Position numbers and translations under genes: made by a program
Shown here: positions 30,844-40,400 of the stretch, one piece after another
How the letters are laid out: the number at the start of each line of letters is the position of its first letter
How positions within the stretch are numbered: position 1 is the stretch's first letter
NCBI RefSeq assembly: GCF_000378385.1
Contig: NZ_KB899664.1
Coordinates: 1-64,000, forward strand
Direction of reading: 5' to 3'
Length of the DNA stretch: 64,000 nucleotides
Source: Paenibacillus daejeonensis DSM 15491
Lineage (GTDB): Bacteria > Bacillota > Bacilli > Paenibacillales > Paenibacillaceae
Notes under the pieces: model-generated
Told to the model about the DNA's origin: nothing
Database searches by the model: none
What the model saw: the letters and a program-made list of their open reading frames with translations, nothing else

Positions 30844-31410
30844 CTATGAATCTGAAATTTGGTCCTTTTGATCGACCGTTTGGTAGACCATACAATAGAA
30901 TTTTGCCAGGCCTGACGGGGTGTTGCGTCTGTACGAATCGGTAATGACAAAGCCTGCTTTTTCGTAGACCCGGATAGCACGCTGGTTCCAGGTGAGCACC
31001 TCCAGGTCGATCTCATCCCCTGGTGCGCGGCGGATTGCTTCATTGGCAATCATTCGTGTAAAAACCGTTCCTATTCCTCGGCTGCATAAGCCAGGATGGA
31101 GTCCAAGCCCCAGACGCGTGACCCCAAGCAGAGGAAAAAATTGAGCGAAGCCGACGAGACGGTCACGGTCATCCACGACGGTGGCAAATTGACGTTCACG
31201 CACCTCGGGATCGGCAGCGTCGGAGCTGCTCGCGAGCATGACGTCCCAGGCGGGCCAGTCGAACACGTCATAAGGCGGCTCGTACCGCCAGGTGGAAATC
31301 TCGCGGGCATGCTCGACCGTCATCGGAACGATGTGCATGGCGTCCGGATGTAACGTCAGCTTGTCCATTTTGCCAGCGGGCTCGTTGTTCTGGCTGCTCT
31401 GTCCAGTCAT
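30844..31410 (-). CDS. GNAT family N-acetyltransferase
   Basis: A 188-residue acyl-CoA-dependent acetyltransferase. The acetyl-CoA site is GLGLHPGLCSRGIGTVFTRM (R/QxxGxG/A form), followed by IDLEVLTWNQRAIRVYEKAGF, the standard motif B. The substrate cannot be told from sequence. The first 20 residues are polar and may be non-essential; a later in-frame ATG is possible. It lies 72 bases upstream of ddh on the same strand and divergent from the MFS gene. Confidence 0.85.
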   Translation of the reverse strand: MTGQSSQNNEPAGKMDKLTLHPDAMHIVPMTVEHAREISTWRYEPPYDVFDWPAWDVMLASSSDAADPEVRERQFATVVDDRDRLVGFAQFFPLLGVTRLGLGLHPGLCSRGIGTVFTRMIANEAIRRAPGDEIDLEVLTWNQRAIRVYEKAGFVITDSYRRNTPSGLAKFYCMVYQTVDQKDQISDS

Positions 31411-31528
31411 AGGCTGTCATCTCCCTGATAAACTCTTAAGTTTTTAGTATATCAAACCGTCAGGGACTCATGATATGATGGGGGACGGTACAATTTTCAG
31501 CATGTAGGGACAACATGAGATAGGAGTT

Positions 31529-32719
31529 ATGATGCGTAATTTGATATGGCTGAGCTGCCTCTCGTATATGGTCATCGGGATGGCGCACGTAGTCGCGGGT
31601 GCCGTTCTGGAGCCCATGATGGCTTCGTACGGACTGAGCTACGGCGATGGCGGACAGTTTATTATGAACCAATTTCTAGGTTTTCTAGGCGGCGTACTGA
31701 TCACCCCCTGGCTGACGCGCAGAGTGGGCAAGCGGCGGGGACTGCTGCTGGCACTGGGGATGCTGACGGGAATTCAGGCTTTATATAGTCTCTTGCTGCC
31801 GTGGGCGTGGATGCTGGCGATTGCACCGATTGCGGGCTTCGGCTTCGGGATGACAGAGACGATTATCGGAGCGGTCATTATTGATGCGGTTCAGGACAAA
31901 AAAGCATCGGCCATGACACGGATTGAGGCCTTCTTCGGTCTGGGCGCACTGGCGATGCCGGCCCTCGCGGCCCTGCTGATCAAGCAAGGGCTGTGGCAGT
32001 GGTCTTTTCCAATCGTCATGGTGCTGGCGTTATTGACCGTGCTGCTCTGGGCGAGGCTGCCGATGGGACAGGCGGAGTCGCTGCTCTCGCACAAACGTGA
32101 GGAGCTGCAGCAGGCAGCTACGCAGCAACCGGGTTACAGCCGAGCCATGCTGCCATTCCTACTGATGGGTGTGGCCTACTTCCTGTTCTATGTCGGAATG
32201 GAGATGGGCTTCTCCAATTATCTGCCATCGATCATGATTAATCAGACGGGCATGGACCAATCCAGCGCGGCGATGACGATGAGTCTGTTCTGGGGGCTCA
32301 TGGTGGTGGGACGTTTGTTCGCAGGGCGTCTTGCAGATGGTATTGGACATGGACGGTATCTGATTATCTCCACGGCTGCGGGTACGATGATGTTCGTGTT
32401 CCTGCTGTTCTCGGCCAGTGTGACGTGGAGTCTCTTGTTCATCGCGCTCAGCGGCCTGATCTGGTCGGGTGTGTTCGCGATCGGCCTGGTTTACATCAAT
32501 GGTCAGCTGCCAGGCATGACCGAGCGGACGACGAGCTTGCTCGTCGCCTGCGGCGGTCTGGGCGGGGCGTTGTTCCCCCGGTTCTCCGGATCGCTGATGG
32601 ATAATTCCGGCGCGCCTGCGACACTTAGCATGTATGTCGGGATGGCCGTGCTGATGTTCCTCCTGATGGCGGGCATGCTTGTAGTGGCCAGGAGGCGGAA
32701 TGGGATGAAGGCGGTCTGA
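31529..32719 (+). CDS. MFS transporter, GlcP/FucP-like
   Basis: A 396-residue integral membrane protein with about 12 TM segments and the MFS A-like loop TRRVGKRRG between TM2 and TM3. The stretch FSNYLPSIMINQTGM and overall spacing resemble B. subtilis GlcP, a sugar-proton symporter of the FucP group, so sugar uptake is the best guess, though drug or metabolite export cannot be excluded. TAGGAG precedes two adjacent ATGs. A bidirectional terminator separates it from the convergent VanZ gene. Confidence 0.85.
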   Translation: MMRNLIWLSCLSYMVIGMAHVVAGAVLEPMMASYGLSYGDGGQFIMNQFLGFLGGVLITPWLTRRVGKRRGLLLALGMLTGIQALYSLLLPWAWMLAIAPIAGFGFGMTETIIGAVIIDAVQDKKASAMTRIEAFFGLGALAMPALAALLIKQGLWQWSFPIVMVLALLTVLLWARLPMGQAESLLSHKREELQQAATQQPGYSRAMLPFLLMGVAYFLFYVGMEMGFSNYLPSIMINQTGMDQSSAAMTMSLFWGLMVVGRLFAGRLADGIGHGRYLIISTAAGTMMFVFLLFSASVTWSLLFIALSGLIWSGVFAIGLVYINGQLPGMTERTTSLLVACGGLGGALFPRFSGSLMDNSGAPATLSMYVGMAVLMFLLMAGMLVVARRRNGMKAV

Positions 32720-32765
32720 GCGGGGCTATAGTGCTCCTGAGACTGAATTAAGGTAGATGTTGAAA

Positions 32766-32813
32766 AAAGGAGAGGGACTTACTTTGGTGTAAGTCCCTCT
32801 CCCTTCTTTTTAA
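32766..32813. terminator. Bidirectional terminator
   Basis: GGAGAGGGACTTAC pairs with GTAAGTCCCTCTCC around TTTGGT. A-rich sequence precedes it and CTTCTTTTTAA follows, so it can stop both the MFS gene and the convergent VanZ-RDD gene. Confidence 0.9.
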
Positions 32814-32847
32814 AATATAAGAAAGTATATGTTCCCATCTACTTGGC

Positions 32848-33957
32848 TTATATTTCGCCATTCGCCGGTGGCGGCTGACTTGCAGGCTGCCGCGCACCGG
32901 TGATGCGGTAGCGAGTTCCGCTCAGCTTCTCATGCCAGAGCTGAAGCTGATGATTGAACAGGCAGCGCATGGCGTGAATGAAGACGGCAATGTTGAGCAC
33001 CAGCGTAGCCACGTTGAAGATCAGGGATAAGGGCGATGGCGGCAGTGGCGCCACGAGGACGTTCCAGCCCAGAAAGCCATACAACAACGACTGGCGCAAT
33101 GCGACCTCACCTAGCCGCAGCCGTTCTCCCTTGCCTTGCAACTCAATCCGAACGATGGCACGGCCGACGGTCCGTCCGTTCGTCCAGTATGGGACAAGGC
33201 TATGATAGGCCACGACCATCAGCAGACCGATCACGGGATGGAACACCACGCCGAAGATCAGCATAACCGGTAGCATGAGCAAGCCATCGATCCCAAAAGC
33301 GAGCAATCGTCTCGTATAGCTAACCCGTTTGGCAGACAAATCAAGCGAGTCGTCCAGCCGATCCATCCGCGGCAGCTTCACGGAGAGCACTTGGGCGATC
33401 AGATAGCCGACCATGCCGCCCAGTGTGTTGGTCATGATATCATCTATGTCGAACAAGCGGTACGGATGATCAAAGTAGCCATAGATGCCAGTCACCTGCG
33501 TCACTTCGAAGAACAGCGACAGGGCGAAGGCGGCTGCCAGACAGCTAAACCAACGCAGGCGGAAGTAATAGCGCATGAACATGCCAAAAGGGATCGTCAA
33601 CATGACATTGAAAAGGTTCTGGAGAACGGCTCTCTCCCTCAGCAGGTTAATATATTGGCTTGGCTTGCTGAAATCCACATTCGTCTCACGCAGAATGTCC
33701 TGGATGAAGATAAATGGAATAAGCTGCATCACCTGCTGGGGCGGCTCATTGTGCCGTGTCGGGGGCATCGGCAGCAAGACCAGAAAGAAGGCATTCATCA
33801 GATACAGCAGGAACAAATAGAGCAAAAACCCGCGCCACTTGTTAATATAACCATGCCGCCGGTATTGCACAATTAAAAATGGCAGCGTGAATAGCATCGC
33901 GGCGAACGGAAACGTCAGAAACGCTTGGGTCACCGGTGATATGTAGTGTTGGAGCAT
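32848..33957 (-). CDS. VanZ-RDD membrane protein
   Basis: A 369-residue fusion of two membrane domains. Residues 1-190 form a VanZ-like domain with about five TM segments (ILRETNVDF, LQNLFNVMLTIPFGMFMRYYF, FDIDDIMTNTLGGMVGY are typical). Residues 205-350 form an RDD domain (YTRRLLAFGIDGLLMLPVML with the Arg/Asp signature, then TNGRTVGRAIVRIEL). VanZ relatives confer low-level teicoplanin resistance in enterococci; RDD proteins have been linked to ion or substrate transport. The role of the fusion is not known. Confidence 0.85.
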   Translation of the reverse strand: MLQHYISPVTQAFLTFPFAAMLFTLPFLIVQYRRHGYINKWRGFLLYLFLLYLMNAFFLVLLPMPPTRHNEPPQQVMQLIPFIFIQDILRETNVDFSKPSQYINLLRERAVLQNLFNVMLTIPFGMFMRYYFRLRWFSCLAAAFALSLFFEVTQVTGIYGYFDHPYRLFDIDDIMTNTLGGMVGYLIAQVLSVKLPRMDRLDDSLDLSAKRVSYTRRLLAFGIDGLLMLPVMLIFGVVFHPVIGLLMVVAYHSLVPYWTNGRTVGRAIVRIELQGKGERLRLGEVALRQSLLYGFLGWNVLVAPLPPSPLSLIFNVATLVLNIAVFIHAMRCLFNHQLQLWHEKLSGTRYRITGARQPASQPPPANGEI

Positions 33958-34546
33958 AGCGTGGCCTCCTTTGCTTTGGTTTCGTTTGGAAAGTTGATTA
34001 AGTGCAAAAGTCAGGCTGTTGAAAAAGAATGCCTACAGTCACGGATCGATCTTACGATCGCTGTTGTCCCCCAGATTTCTTGAATTTTTAACCGCTTCAG
34101 CGGTTGAAATCCGGGGACAAAGGCGAACGCTTCGCTTCTCCAGATTCGATTCCGTGCCTCTCCGGCGGTTTTCAATAGTCTGAAAAGTACACTTAATATC
34201 GGACTACAAAGTGATAGTAGTATCGTAAGTGCAAAAATACAATTATATCTTATGTATTACCCAGAATCAGGGGGTTTGGGCGGTGGTAAATGCATTTTTG
34301 CACTTAACCACATGAAACTCAAGAGAAATGGCGGAAATAAGTGTACTTTTGCTTTTAAGGAGCAAGGGTGACGGTGTTGTGGAGGTCTGGAGGCGCGAGC
34401 TACCTATTACAGCTTACCCTCTTCATCCCGGATAAAAACGCAAATCTGCGGAAGCGAGGAGAGGCGCAGGATAGGATTGCTCCTTTCGGTCAGGGCATAA
34501 ATTCCGTATAATAGGACGCATACACGCAAGAGAGGCGGAAACAAGG
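33958..34546. repeat. Intergenic stretch with short palindromic repeats
   Basis: Besides the MITE-like element, this 589-base gap has four copies of the TTAAGTG/CACTTAA repeat: one split by the MITE (arms at 33998-34010 and 34183-34196), then near 34225-34245, 34286-34308 and 34335-34359. Nothing else convincing was seen; the promoter of the sulfurtransferase gene is probably in the last 60 bases (TATAAT at 34507). Confidence 0.65.
34011..34183. mobile_element. MITE-like element, copy 1
   Basis: A 173-base non-coding element with imperfect terminal inverted repeats: TCAGGCTGTTGAAAA at the left and TTTTCAATAGTCTGA at the right, 13 of 15 paired. It is flanked by AAAG on both sides (34007-34010 and 34184-34187), a likely target duplication. 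The interior can fold into a long hairpin: TGTCCCC with GGGGACA, GATTTC with GAAATC, and an apical AACCGCT/AGCGGTT. The second copy is at 59736-59979 in opposite orientation. It has no coding capacity. Confidence 0.75.
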
Positions 34547-35389
34547 ATGGACAATATTGTATCGTTGAAATGGCTGTTGGCCCGGATGTATGAACCGGAT
34601 ATTGTGATTGTAGACTGTCGTTTTCTGATGGGTAAGCCGGACGCAGGACGGGAGTTATATGAGGCATCGCATATTCCAGGTGCGGTCTATATGGATTTGG
34701 AGAAGGATCTGTCGGCTCCTGTGGAAGAGGATGGGCATGGCGGACGGCATCCGCTGCCGGATATCTTTGATCTGACGGTGACCATGAGCCGTGTCGGCAT
34801 CAAGAAAGAATCACGTGTGGTGGCTTACGACGATCAAGGTGGGGCGATGGCTTCGCGGTTCTGGTGGCTGCTCAAATATCTCGGGCACGACCAGGTGTAT
34901 GTGCTGGATGAAGGCTATACGGCTTGGGTCGAGGCGGGGTTCCCGGTATCCTCGGAGCAGCAGGTGCTGATTCCGTCGAAGTACCTGGCTGAGGTCCGAC
35001 ACTCCATGCTGGCAGAGATGGCCGAAATTCAGGAGCGTTTGGACGATGAGTCGCTGACGCTGATCGACTCACGGGAAGCGCCCCGTTACCGGGGCGAGGT
35101 CGAGCCGCTCGACAAGGCCGCAGGCCACATCCCGGGCGCAATCAACCGTTTCTGGAAGGACGGCTTGACGGAGGGTGGCGCTTGGAAGGACGCGGCCGCT
35201 CAGACGGACCGGTTCGCCGACCTGGACCGCGATAGCGAAGTGATTGTTTACTGTGGCTCTGGCGTCACCGCCACCCCGAACATCATTGCCCTACAGGAAG
35301 CGGGCTTTACGAAAGTACGGCTGTATGCCGGGAGCTGGAGCGACTGGATCTCCTACAGCGAGAATCCGGTGGCTACGGGGGAAGAATAA
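34547..35389 (+). CDS. Tandem-rhodanese sulfurtransferase
   Basis: A 280-residue protein of two rhodanese domains; moves sulfur from thiosulfate or 3-mercaptopyruvate to an acceptor such as cyanide or thioredoxin. The inactive N-domain starts near DIVIVDCRFLMGKPDAG; the active C-domain has the loop VYCGSGVTATPNI with the catalytic cysteine. CGSGVTA is the form usual in 3-mercaptopyruvate sulfurtransferases (SseA type). GGCGGAAACAAGG precedes ATG. Monocistronic, with its own terminator. Confidence 0.92.
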   Translation: MDNIVSLKWLLARMYEPDIVIVDCRFLMGKPDAGRELYEASHIPGAVYMDLEKDLSAPVEEDGHGGRHPLPDIFDLTVTMSRVGIKKESRVVAYDDQGGAMASRFWWLLKYLGHDQVYVLDEGYTAWVEAGFPVSSEQQVLIPSKYLAEVRHSMLAEMAEIQERLDDESLTLIDSREAPRYRGEVEPLDKAAGHIPGAINRFWKDGLTEGGAWKDAAAQTDRFADLDRDSEVIVYCGSGVTATPNIIALQEAGFTKVRLYAGSWSDWISYSENPVATGEE

Positions 35390-35409
35390 CATTTGCTTCA
35401 ATCTAAAAT

Positions 35410-35450
35410 ACACCGCAAAGTGGTATGCGCCACGGCGGTGTGTTTTTTTA
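35410..35450 (+). terminator. Sulfurtransferase terminator
   Basis: ACACCGC pairs with GCGGTGT, followed by a run of seven T. Confidence 0.88.
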
Positions 35451-35474
35451 TGGCAAATGCGTGGACAAGTTACT

Positions 35475-36314
35475 TTATTTTTCTGTGTGAGGCTGCGTAA
35501 GGTAATGCTCTAAGCGAACTTTTGTTTCGGAAAGAGCTATATAAACCATGATCCGCTGATCGGGTTCATTCGGAAATTGAAGCGTGATATGCTCAAATTC
35601 AATTGCGCCTAGAGCAGGGTGAATCAGCTTCTTGTAGCCGTCAAGGGAGCTTGGCACTTCGTGATCCTGCCACATCATCGTAAAATCGGCACTCGTTCTC
35701 TTTAGATCCTCGATTAATATATCAAATGAAGCGTCGTTCAGATAACGCGCTCTAGCCGTTCGAAACTCGGCCAACATTCTTCGAGAGACAAGCTCCCAAT
35801 CCTCTGTGCCTTCCTTCCACACCGGATCGGTAAATTGACGCCACATGAGATTATAATCGTGCGGGGGCGACAACTTATGAATGGTAAAAACAGCCGCGGC
35901 CGCCTTGTTCCAAGCTAGAAAGTCCCATTTCTTTCCGATGACATAGGCTGGATTCGGATCCAATGCATGTAGCATGTCCTGGATAGAAGAGCTGATCCTC
36001 TCTTCCGCAATTGTCGATGAAGGAGGCGGCGATTCTCCAGCAAGCACAAAGAGATGTCGGCGTTCATTTGGAGTCAGTTTGAGCGCGGAAGCCAAGCTTT
36101 CCAATACACCCACCGACGGACGAATATCGCGACCTTGCTCCAGCCGGGTATACCAGGAGAGTCCAATGTTGGCAATCCCGGCGACCTCTTCCCGCCTCAG
36201 GCCTCGTGTGCGGCGACGATTGCTGGGCAGAAGGCCAACATCCAGGGGAGTAAGAGAGGATCGCAGATCCCGCAAGAAATTACCCAGTGCTGCTCGGCGC
36301 TCACTGTCATTCAC
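35475..36314 (-). CDS. XRE-family regulator with MmyB-like sensor domain
   Basis: A 279-residue transcription factor. The N-terminal helix-turn-helix (about residues 5-75) contains the group-specific RRTRGLRREEVAGIANIGLSWYTRLEQGRDI. The C-terminal 170 residues form the MmyB-like ligand-binding domain (YVIGKKWDFLAWNKAAAAVF, LMWRQFTDP, ALGAIEFEHITLQFPNEPDQ), which in relatives binds fatty acids or other small hydrophobic ligands. It is divergent from an SDR gene across 128 bases, the usual layout where the regulator controls itself and the neighbouring oxidoreductase. Confidence 0.92.
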   Translation of the reverse strand: MNDSERRAALGNFLRDLRSSLTPLDVGLLPSNRRRTRGLRREEVAGIANIGLSWYTRLEQGRDIRPSVGVLESLASALKLTPNERRHLFVLAGESPPPSSTIAEERISSSIQDMLHALDPNPAYVIGKKWDFLAWNKAAAAVFTIHKLSPPHDYNLMWRQFTDPVWKEGTEDWELVSRRMLAEFRTARARYLNDASFDILIEDLKRTSADFTMMWQDHEVPSSLDGYKKLIHPALGAIEFEHITLQFPNEPDQRIMVYIALSETKVRLEHYLTQPHTEK

Positions 36315-36442
36315 CTTTTAAATCCCCCTTATCCTATCACTCACAATCCCACCATAAAGCAGGTTATCGTTATCATTTCATAGTCAAAGTATACTCAAGG
36401 CAGTTGATGAGATCAACAATTCCAAGGGTAAGGAGAATGAAT

Positions 36443-37216
36443 ATGGAAACCATGGCAGGAACGCTGTTGGCGGGTAAGATCGTGATGATTACAGGTGCGG
36501 GGCGAGGCATTGGGGCTGAGGCAGCAAGGCTGTTTGCCAAACAAGGAGCTTCAGTGATGCTCGTCGCAAGAACAGAGTCTGAGCTCAGAAAAGTTAGGGA
36601 TGAAATTACGATGTCTGGCGGAGAGGCAGCCTATGTTACAGCCGATCTGTCATACGCAAGCAGTGCGGAAGAGGCTGTTAAAGCTACGGTAGCAAGATTC
36701 GGTCGTCTTGATGCTGCTTTTAATAATGCAGGACTCGGAGTAACTGTATCTCCGCTTGCGGATGAAAGAGAAGAGGATTTCGACTTAATTCAGTCCGTTA
36801 ACTATAAAGGCGTCTGGTTGTGCATGAAAGCTCAAATTAAGGCCATGCTGGAGAGTGCCGGATCGGGATCGATTGTTAACACTAGCAGCGTGGGAAGTCT
36901 CAAGGGAAATCCGGGATTGGGAGCGTACGGGGCATCTAAACGAGCGGTCAACAGCTTGACTCAGACGGCTGCAGTCGAATATGGGCCAGCGGGTATCCGC
37001 GTCAATGCCATTGCTCCAGGAACCACGATGACGGATATGATACAGCAGTGGGTCTCTATCAACCCAGAAATCATTGAACAAATTAGCTCAAAGACCCCCC
37101 TCCGAAGGCCAGCTGAGCCTATCGAAATCGCTAACGCAGCTGCTTGGTTGCTTAGTGATTATGCTTCTTTCGTTACAGGGGTCGTGCTGCCTGTAGACGG
37201 TGGGCTAAGTGTGTAA
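36443..37216 (+). CDS. Short-chain dehydrogenase/reductase
   Basis: A 257-residue NAD(P)-dependent oxidoreductase of the classical SDR family. Cofactor motif TGAGRGIG lies near residue 20, NNAG at FNNAGLG, the catalytic Ser in VNTSSVGS and the YGASK Tyr-Lys pair; the C-terminal VTGVVLPVDGG is typical. ATG at 36443 is chosen because TAAGGAG ends 7 bases upstream; ATG at 36437 is too close to it and the longer frame to 36287 covers the divergent promoter. Likely controlled by the divergent MmyB-type regulator. Substrate unknown. Confidence 0.92.
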   Translation: METMAGTLLAGKIVMITGAGRGIGAEAARLFAKQGASVMLVARTESELRKVRDEITMSGGEAAYVTADLSYASSAEEAVKATVARFGRLDAAFNNAGLGVTVSPLADEREEDFDLIQSVNYKGVWLCMKAQIKAMLESAGSGSIVNTSSVGSLKGNPGLGAYGASKRAVNSLTQTAAVEYGPAGIRVNAIAPGTTMTDMIQQWVSINPEIIEQISSKTPLRRPAEPIEIANAAAWLLSDYASFVTGVVLPVDGGLSV

Positions 37217-37258
37217 CTTTTGTGAGATTGGATAAAACGTATACAGCATATAGAGCAC

Positions 37259-37306
37259 AACGACACCGCCACGCAGGCTGAGGCCTGGGGCGGTGCCATT
37301 GTCGTT
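37259..37306. terminator. Stem-loop after the SDR gene
   Basis: AACGACACCGCC pairs with GGCGGTGCCATTGTCGTT with a small bulge. It lies between convergent genes. Confidence 0.65.
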
Positions 37307-37499
37307 AATTGGGGCCTATTAAGTGTCAGAATCAATATCCACAAATGGCTCACTTGCCTCGCCAGCAGCCCTCAGCAGACGCATAAGCGTCAGAAGCAAG
37401 TCTTATGTTGATGGGAGCATGGGGCATAAACGTATCCTCGGCTGTGCCATGAATGATACCAACTCCCGGCCCTGGTCCCTGTCCTGGATCGGGTTGAAA

Positions 37500-40400
37500 T
37501 CAAGGACCACTCGGCGTTATGATCGTTGCACCCAACGCAGAATAGCTCTCATTACCTGCCGCATCCAGCGCGGTCACCTGGAAGTGGTACGTGTTGCCTG
37601 CTGGCAGGGGGGCGGTTTCGTAGGTAGTTATTCCGCCACTGACGGTGTCCAGCAGAACGCCGTTTTGATAGATTCGGTATTGCGTGACGCCGATGATGTC
37701 CTCCGCGGGATTCCAACTCAGCTCAGCTTGAACGCTCGTTCCCAGCTCGGTCTGGAGTGCGCTCCTTGTCGGCCAATACGGTGCTCTCTGGTCGGCAAAG
37801 GCGCCCGGCAGCTGGAGCAGGCGCGACGTGCCTGGCCCGAATCGCTCATAGAGCTCCCGCAGCACATCGGTGAACTGATTGCCCCGAGTCGTATGGCCAT
37901 ACAGGCCGCTCATCATGACCAGCCCGTCAGCCATATGCTCCAATTGATTGTTCTCGATGATGACATTCAGGTTGTCACGGTCCTCCAGCGTAAAGATCGG
38001 ATTGCCATCGCTGGACAGCGTCGCCGCCGAGGAGACGATGCCCGAGAACTTCTGATGCCGCGGCGTGGAGATCGGCTCTTGGCTGCCGTACAGATAATTG
38101 TCTCTGATTTCAACACCGTACACGCCCGTCGCATAGAACAGCCCGCCCACGTTTCTGCGATTCGACACCGCAATGATGCCTGCCGCATGTCCGGTACCCG
38201 GCGTGCCGATCAATTGATTGCCTTTTACATTCACAAAATAGGCTGGGGTATATCGGCCCGTCGGCACCGCGGCTGTGGAAGAGATATAGATGCCATCGGT
38301 ATTCGTCAGGGTATTATCCGCAACCACGGCGTCGATGGCATTGCCATACAGCCAGACGCCGCGTTGATTGTCTGTCAGTTCATTGCGATACACCGTAACA
38401 TTGTCATTGGGTGCAATTAGCGAGAATTTGCTCGTGCGGTCCGGGATTACGTCCCAGTCCTCCGTCAGCGCATACGTCGTGCCCGATGTATATTGCACCT
38501 CGCGATACTGCCCGAGTCCCGTGCCGTCTACAATGACGACACTTAACGTACCTCTGCGCAACCGGATCGGCTCCGGCAGCGGTTGCGTAGGTGCCAAGGT
38601 GATCGTATCAGCTGTCGCTCCCAGCACCTCACCTACAGAGAAGTAAGCGCCTGGCATCTCCGCCATAATGGACTCGCCGTCATTGTTATACGTGGTTTTC
38701 AGGTCAGCCCCGGTCGTGCGTACAATATTGTTCTCAACATGGCTGTTCGACTTGATGCTGATCCCATGCACCTCAACGTCCATTTCGCCGCGCATCACGA
38801 ATTCATTATCCCAAATAAAAGTGTAGTCTGCCGTGATCGGCATTTGGCTAAAGCCGTACTCCACATAATTGCCTGTAGACTGGACATAACGGTTCATATA
38901 GGTACGGTTATATTGCGCTACCCAGCCTACCATGCGATTGTCCTTGATGACGATACGCTCATCCCCAACAAACAGTACGCCTTGTCCGCGACCGCCGCCC
39001 TGTGACCGATCTACAGGAACCAGCACCGGGTATTCAATGCTCGTTTCAACGACAAACAGCTCACTGGCCGTCCGCAGGGTCACATCTTCAACAGCAGCGC
39101 CCCAATCCTGACCCAGCCAGATGAAGGCATCCGGGTACATCGTATCGTCTGCTGCGCGAATGGCGATTCTGGCAACGCCTGTGCGGCCTACTGTTTTGCC
39201 GTCGCCCGACGCCTGAATAAAGTTCTGGCTGCTGCCAGTATGATAGAGGAACGTGCTGTCTGGTCCATCACCCATCAAGACGATGCCACTAGGCAACTGC
39301 ACGAGGGTCGCATGGAATGTGCCGGGTGGCAGATACACGACACCGCCTCCGTCACTCTTGGCAGCTGCAATGGTCGCTTGAATCGCGGCCGTATCGTCCA
39401 GATCATCGTCCGCAATCGCTCCGTAATCCGTCACATCAAACACATTGTCCCAGTCAAAATGATCGGCCCATGCCACGCCGAGTCCCAGCGGATCTTGGCC
39501 CGGGGCAACGACGGTCAGCGTCTGCTCGCTCTGCAGTGTAATCCAGGTCTGCCCGCTGTCATTGGACACTTCCACCTCATATTCCCCTAGCGGCACATCC
39601 TCCACGAGAAAGCGCACAGAGTAGGGGGTCAGCTCCGTAATCGGCACCGCATACGCGCTCGTTCCCTGGGTCAGCCGGACTTTGGTCTCCGCAGTTGCGT
39701 CAAATTCCCGTGCCTGGAAATTACGGCCTGAGACGTCGATGGACAACCCTTCATACACTTCATATTCGGACATAAACAATGGGCGCGGCTTATTCAAATC
39801 GATTGGCTCGCTCCAGCCCTCTTCATTGCTCACCCACAATCGGTAGGCGCCCGGTGAGCTGGAGTCGGGGAAGGCCAACTGCAGGAATTGCCCGCGCAGT
39901 TCATCTCTTTGAATAATGTCAAGCTCGACTGCTGCGGAAGACGGCGTCATTCCGGAGGTACTAAGCGGCTCAATCACCGCCTTCACATCATCCCAATCGT
40001 CAGCTTGCATGGCGTGCCCGCTCAGCTGAAACAGCATGCCGGGCTTCACGGCATCCGTCACGCGCATCAACAGAGGAGGCAGTTCCCACTGCGGCTGCTG
40101 GACATCCAATGCAGTGATTGCTTCAGCTCCATCCAGCAGATCGTCATCATTCGGCTCTGTCCAAGCCCTAACGTTGAATTGACCTGCGTAAGGCGGTGTG
40201 TAATTCACGGAAGCGACACCATTGGCATCGGTTACGCCTTGGCCAATTTCCGAATCAATGTAGGTGCCTACATAGTCCCCTTGCAGCTCAAAGGTTATGG
40301 TATACCCCTCAATCGGTTCATCGTCCTCATCCGTCAAAACAGCTGTCAGCGCTACCGGCTGACCCGGAGCTTCGACCGAATAGGGGCTCTGAAGAAATGT

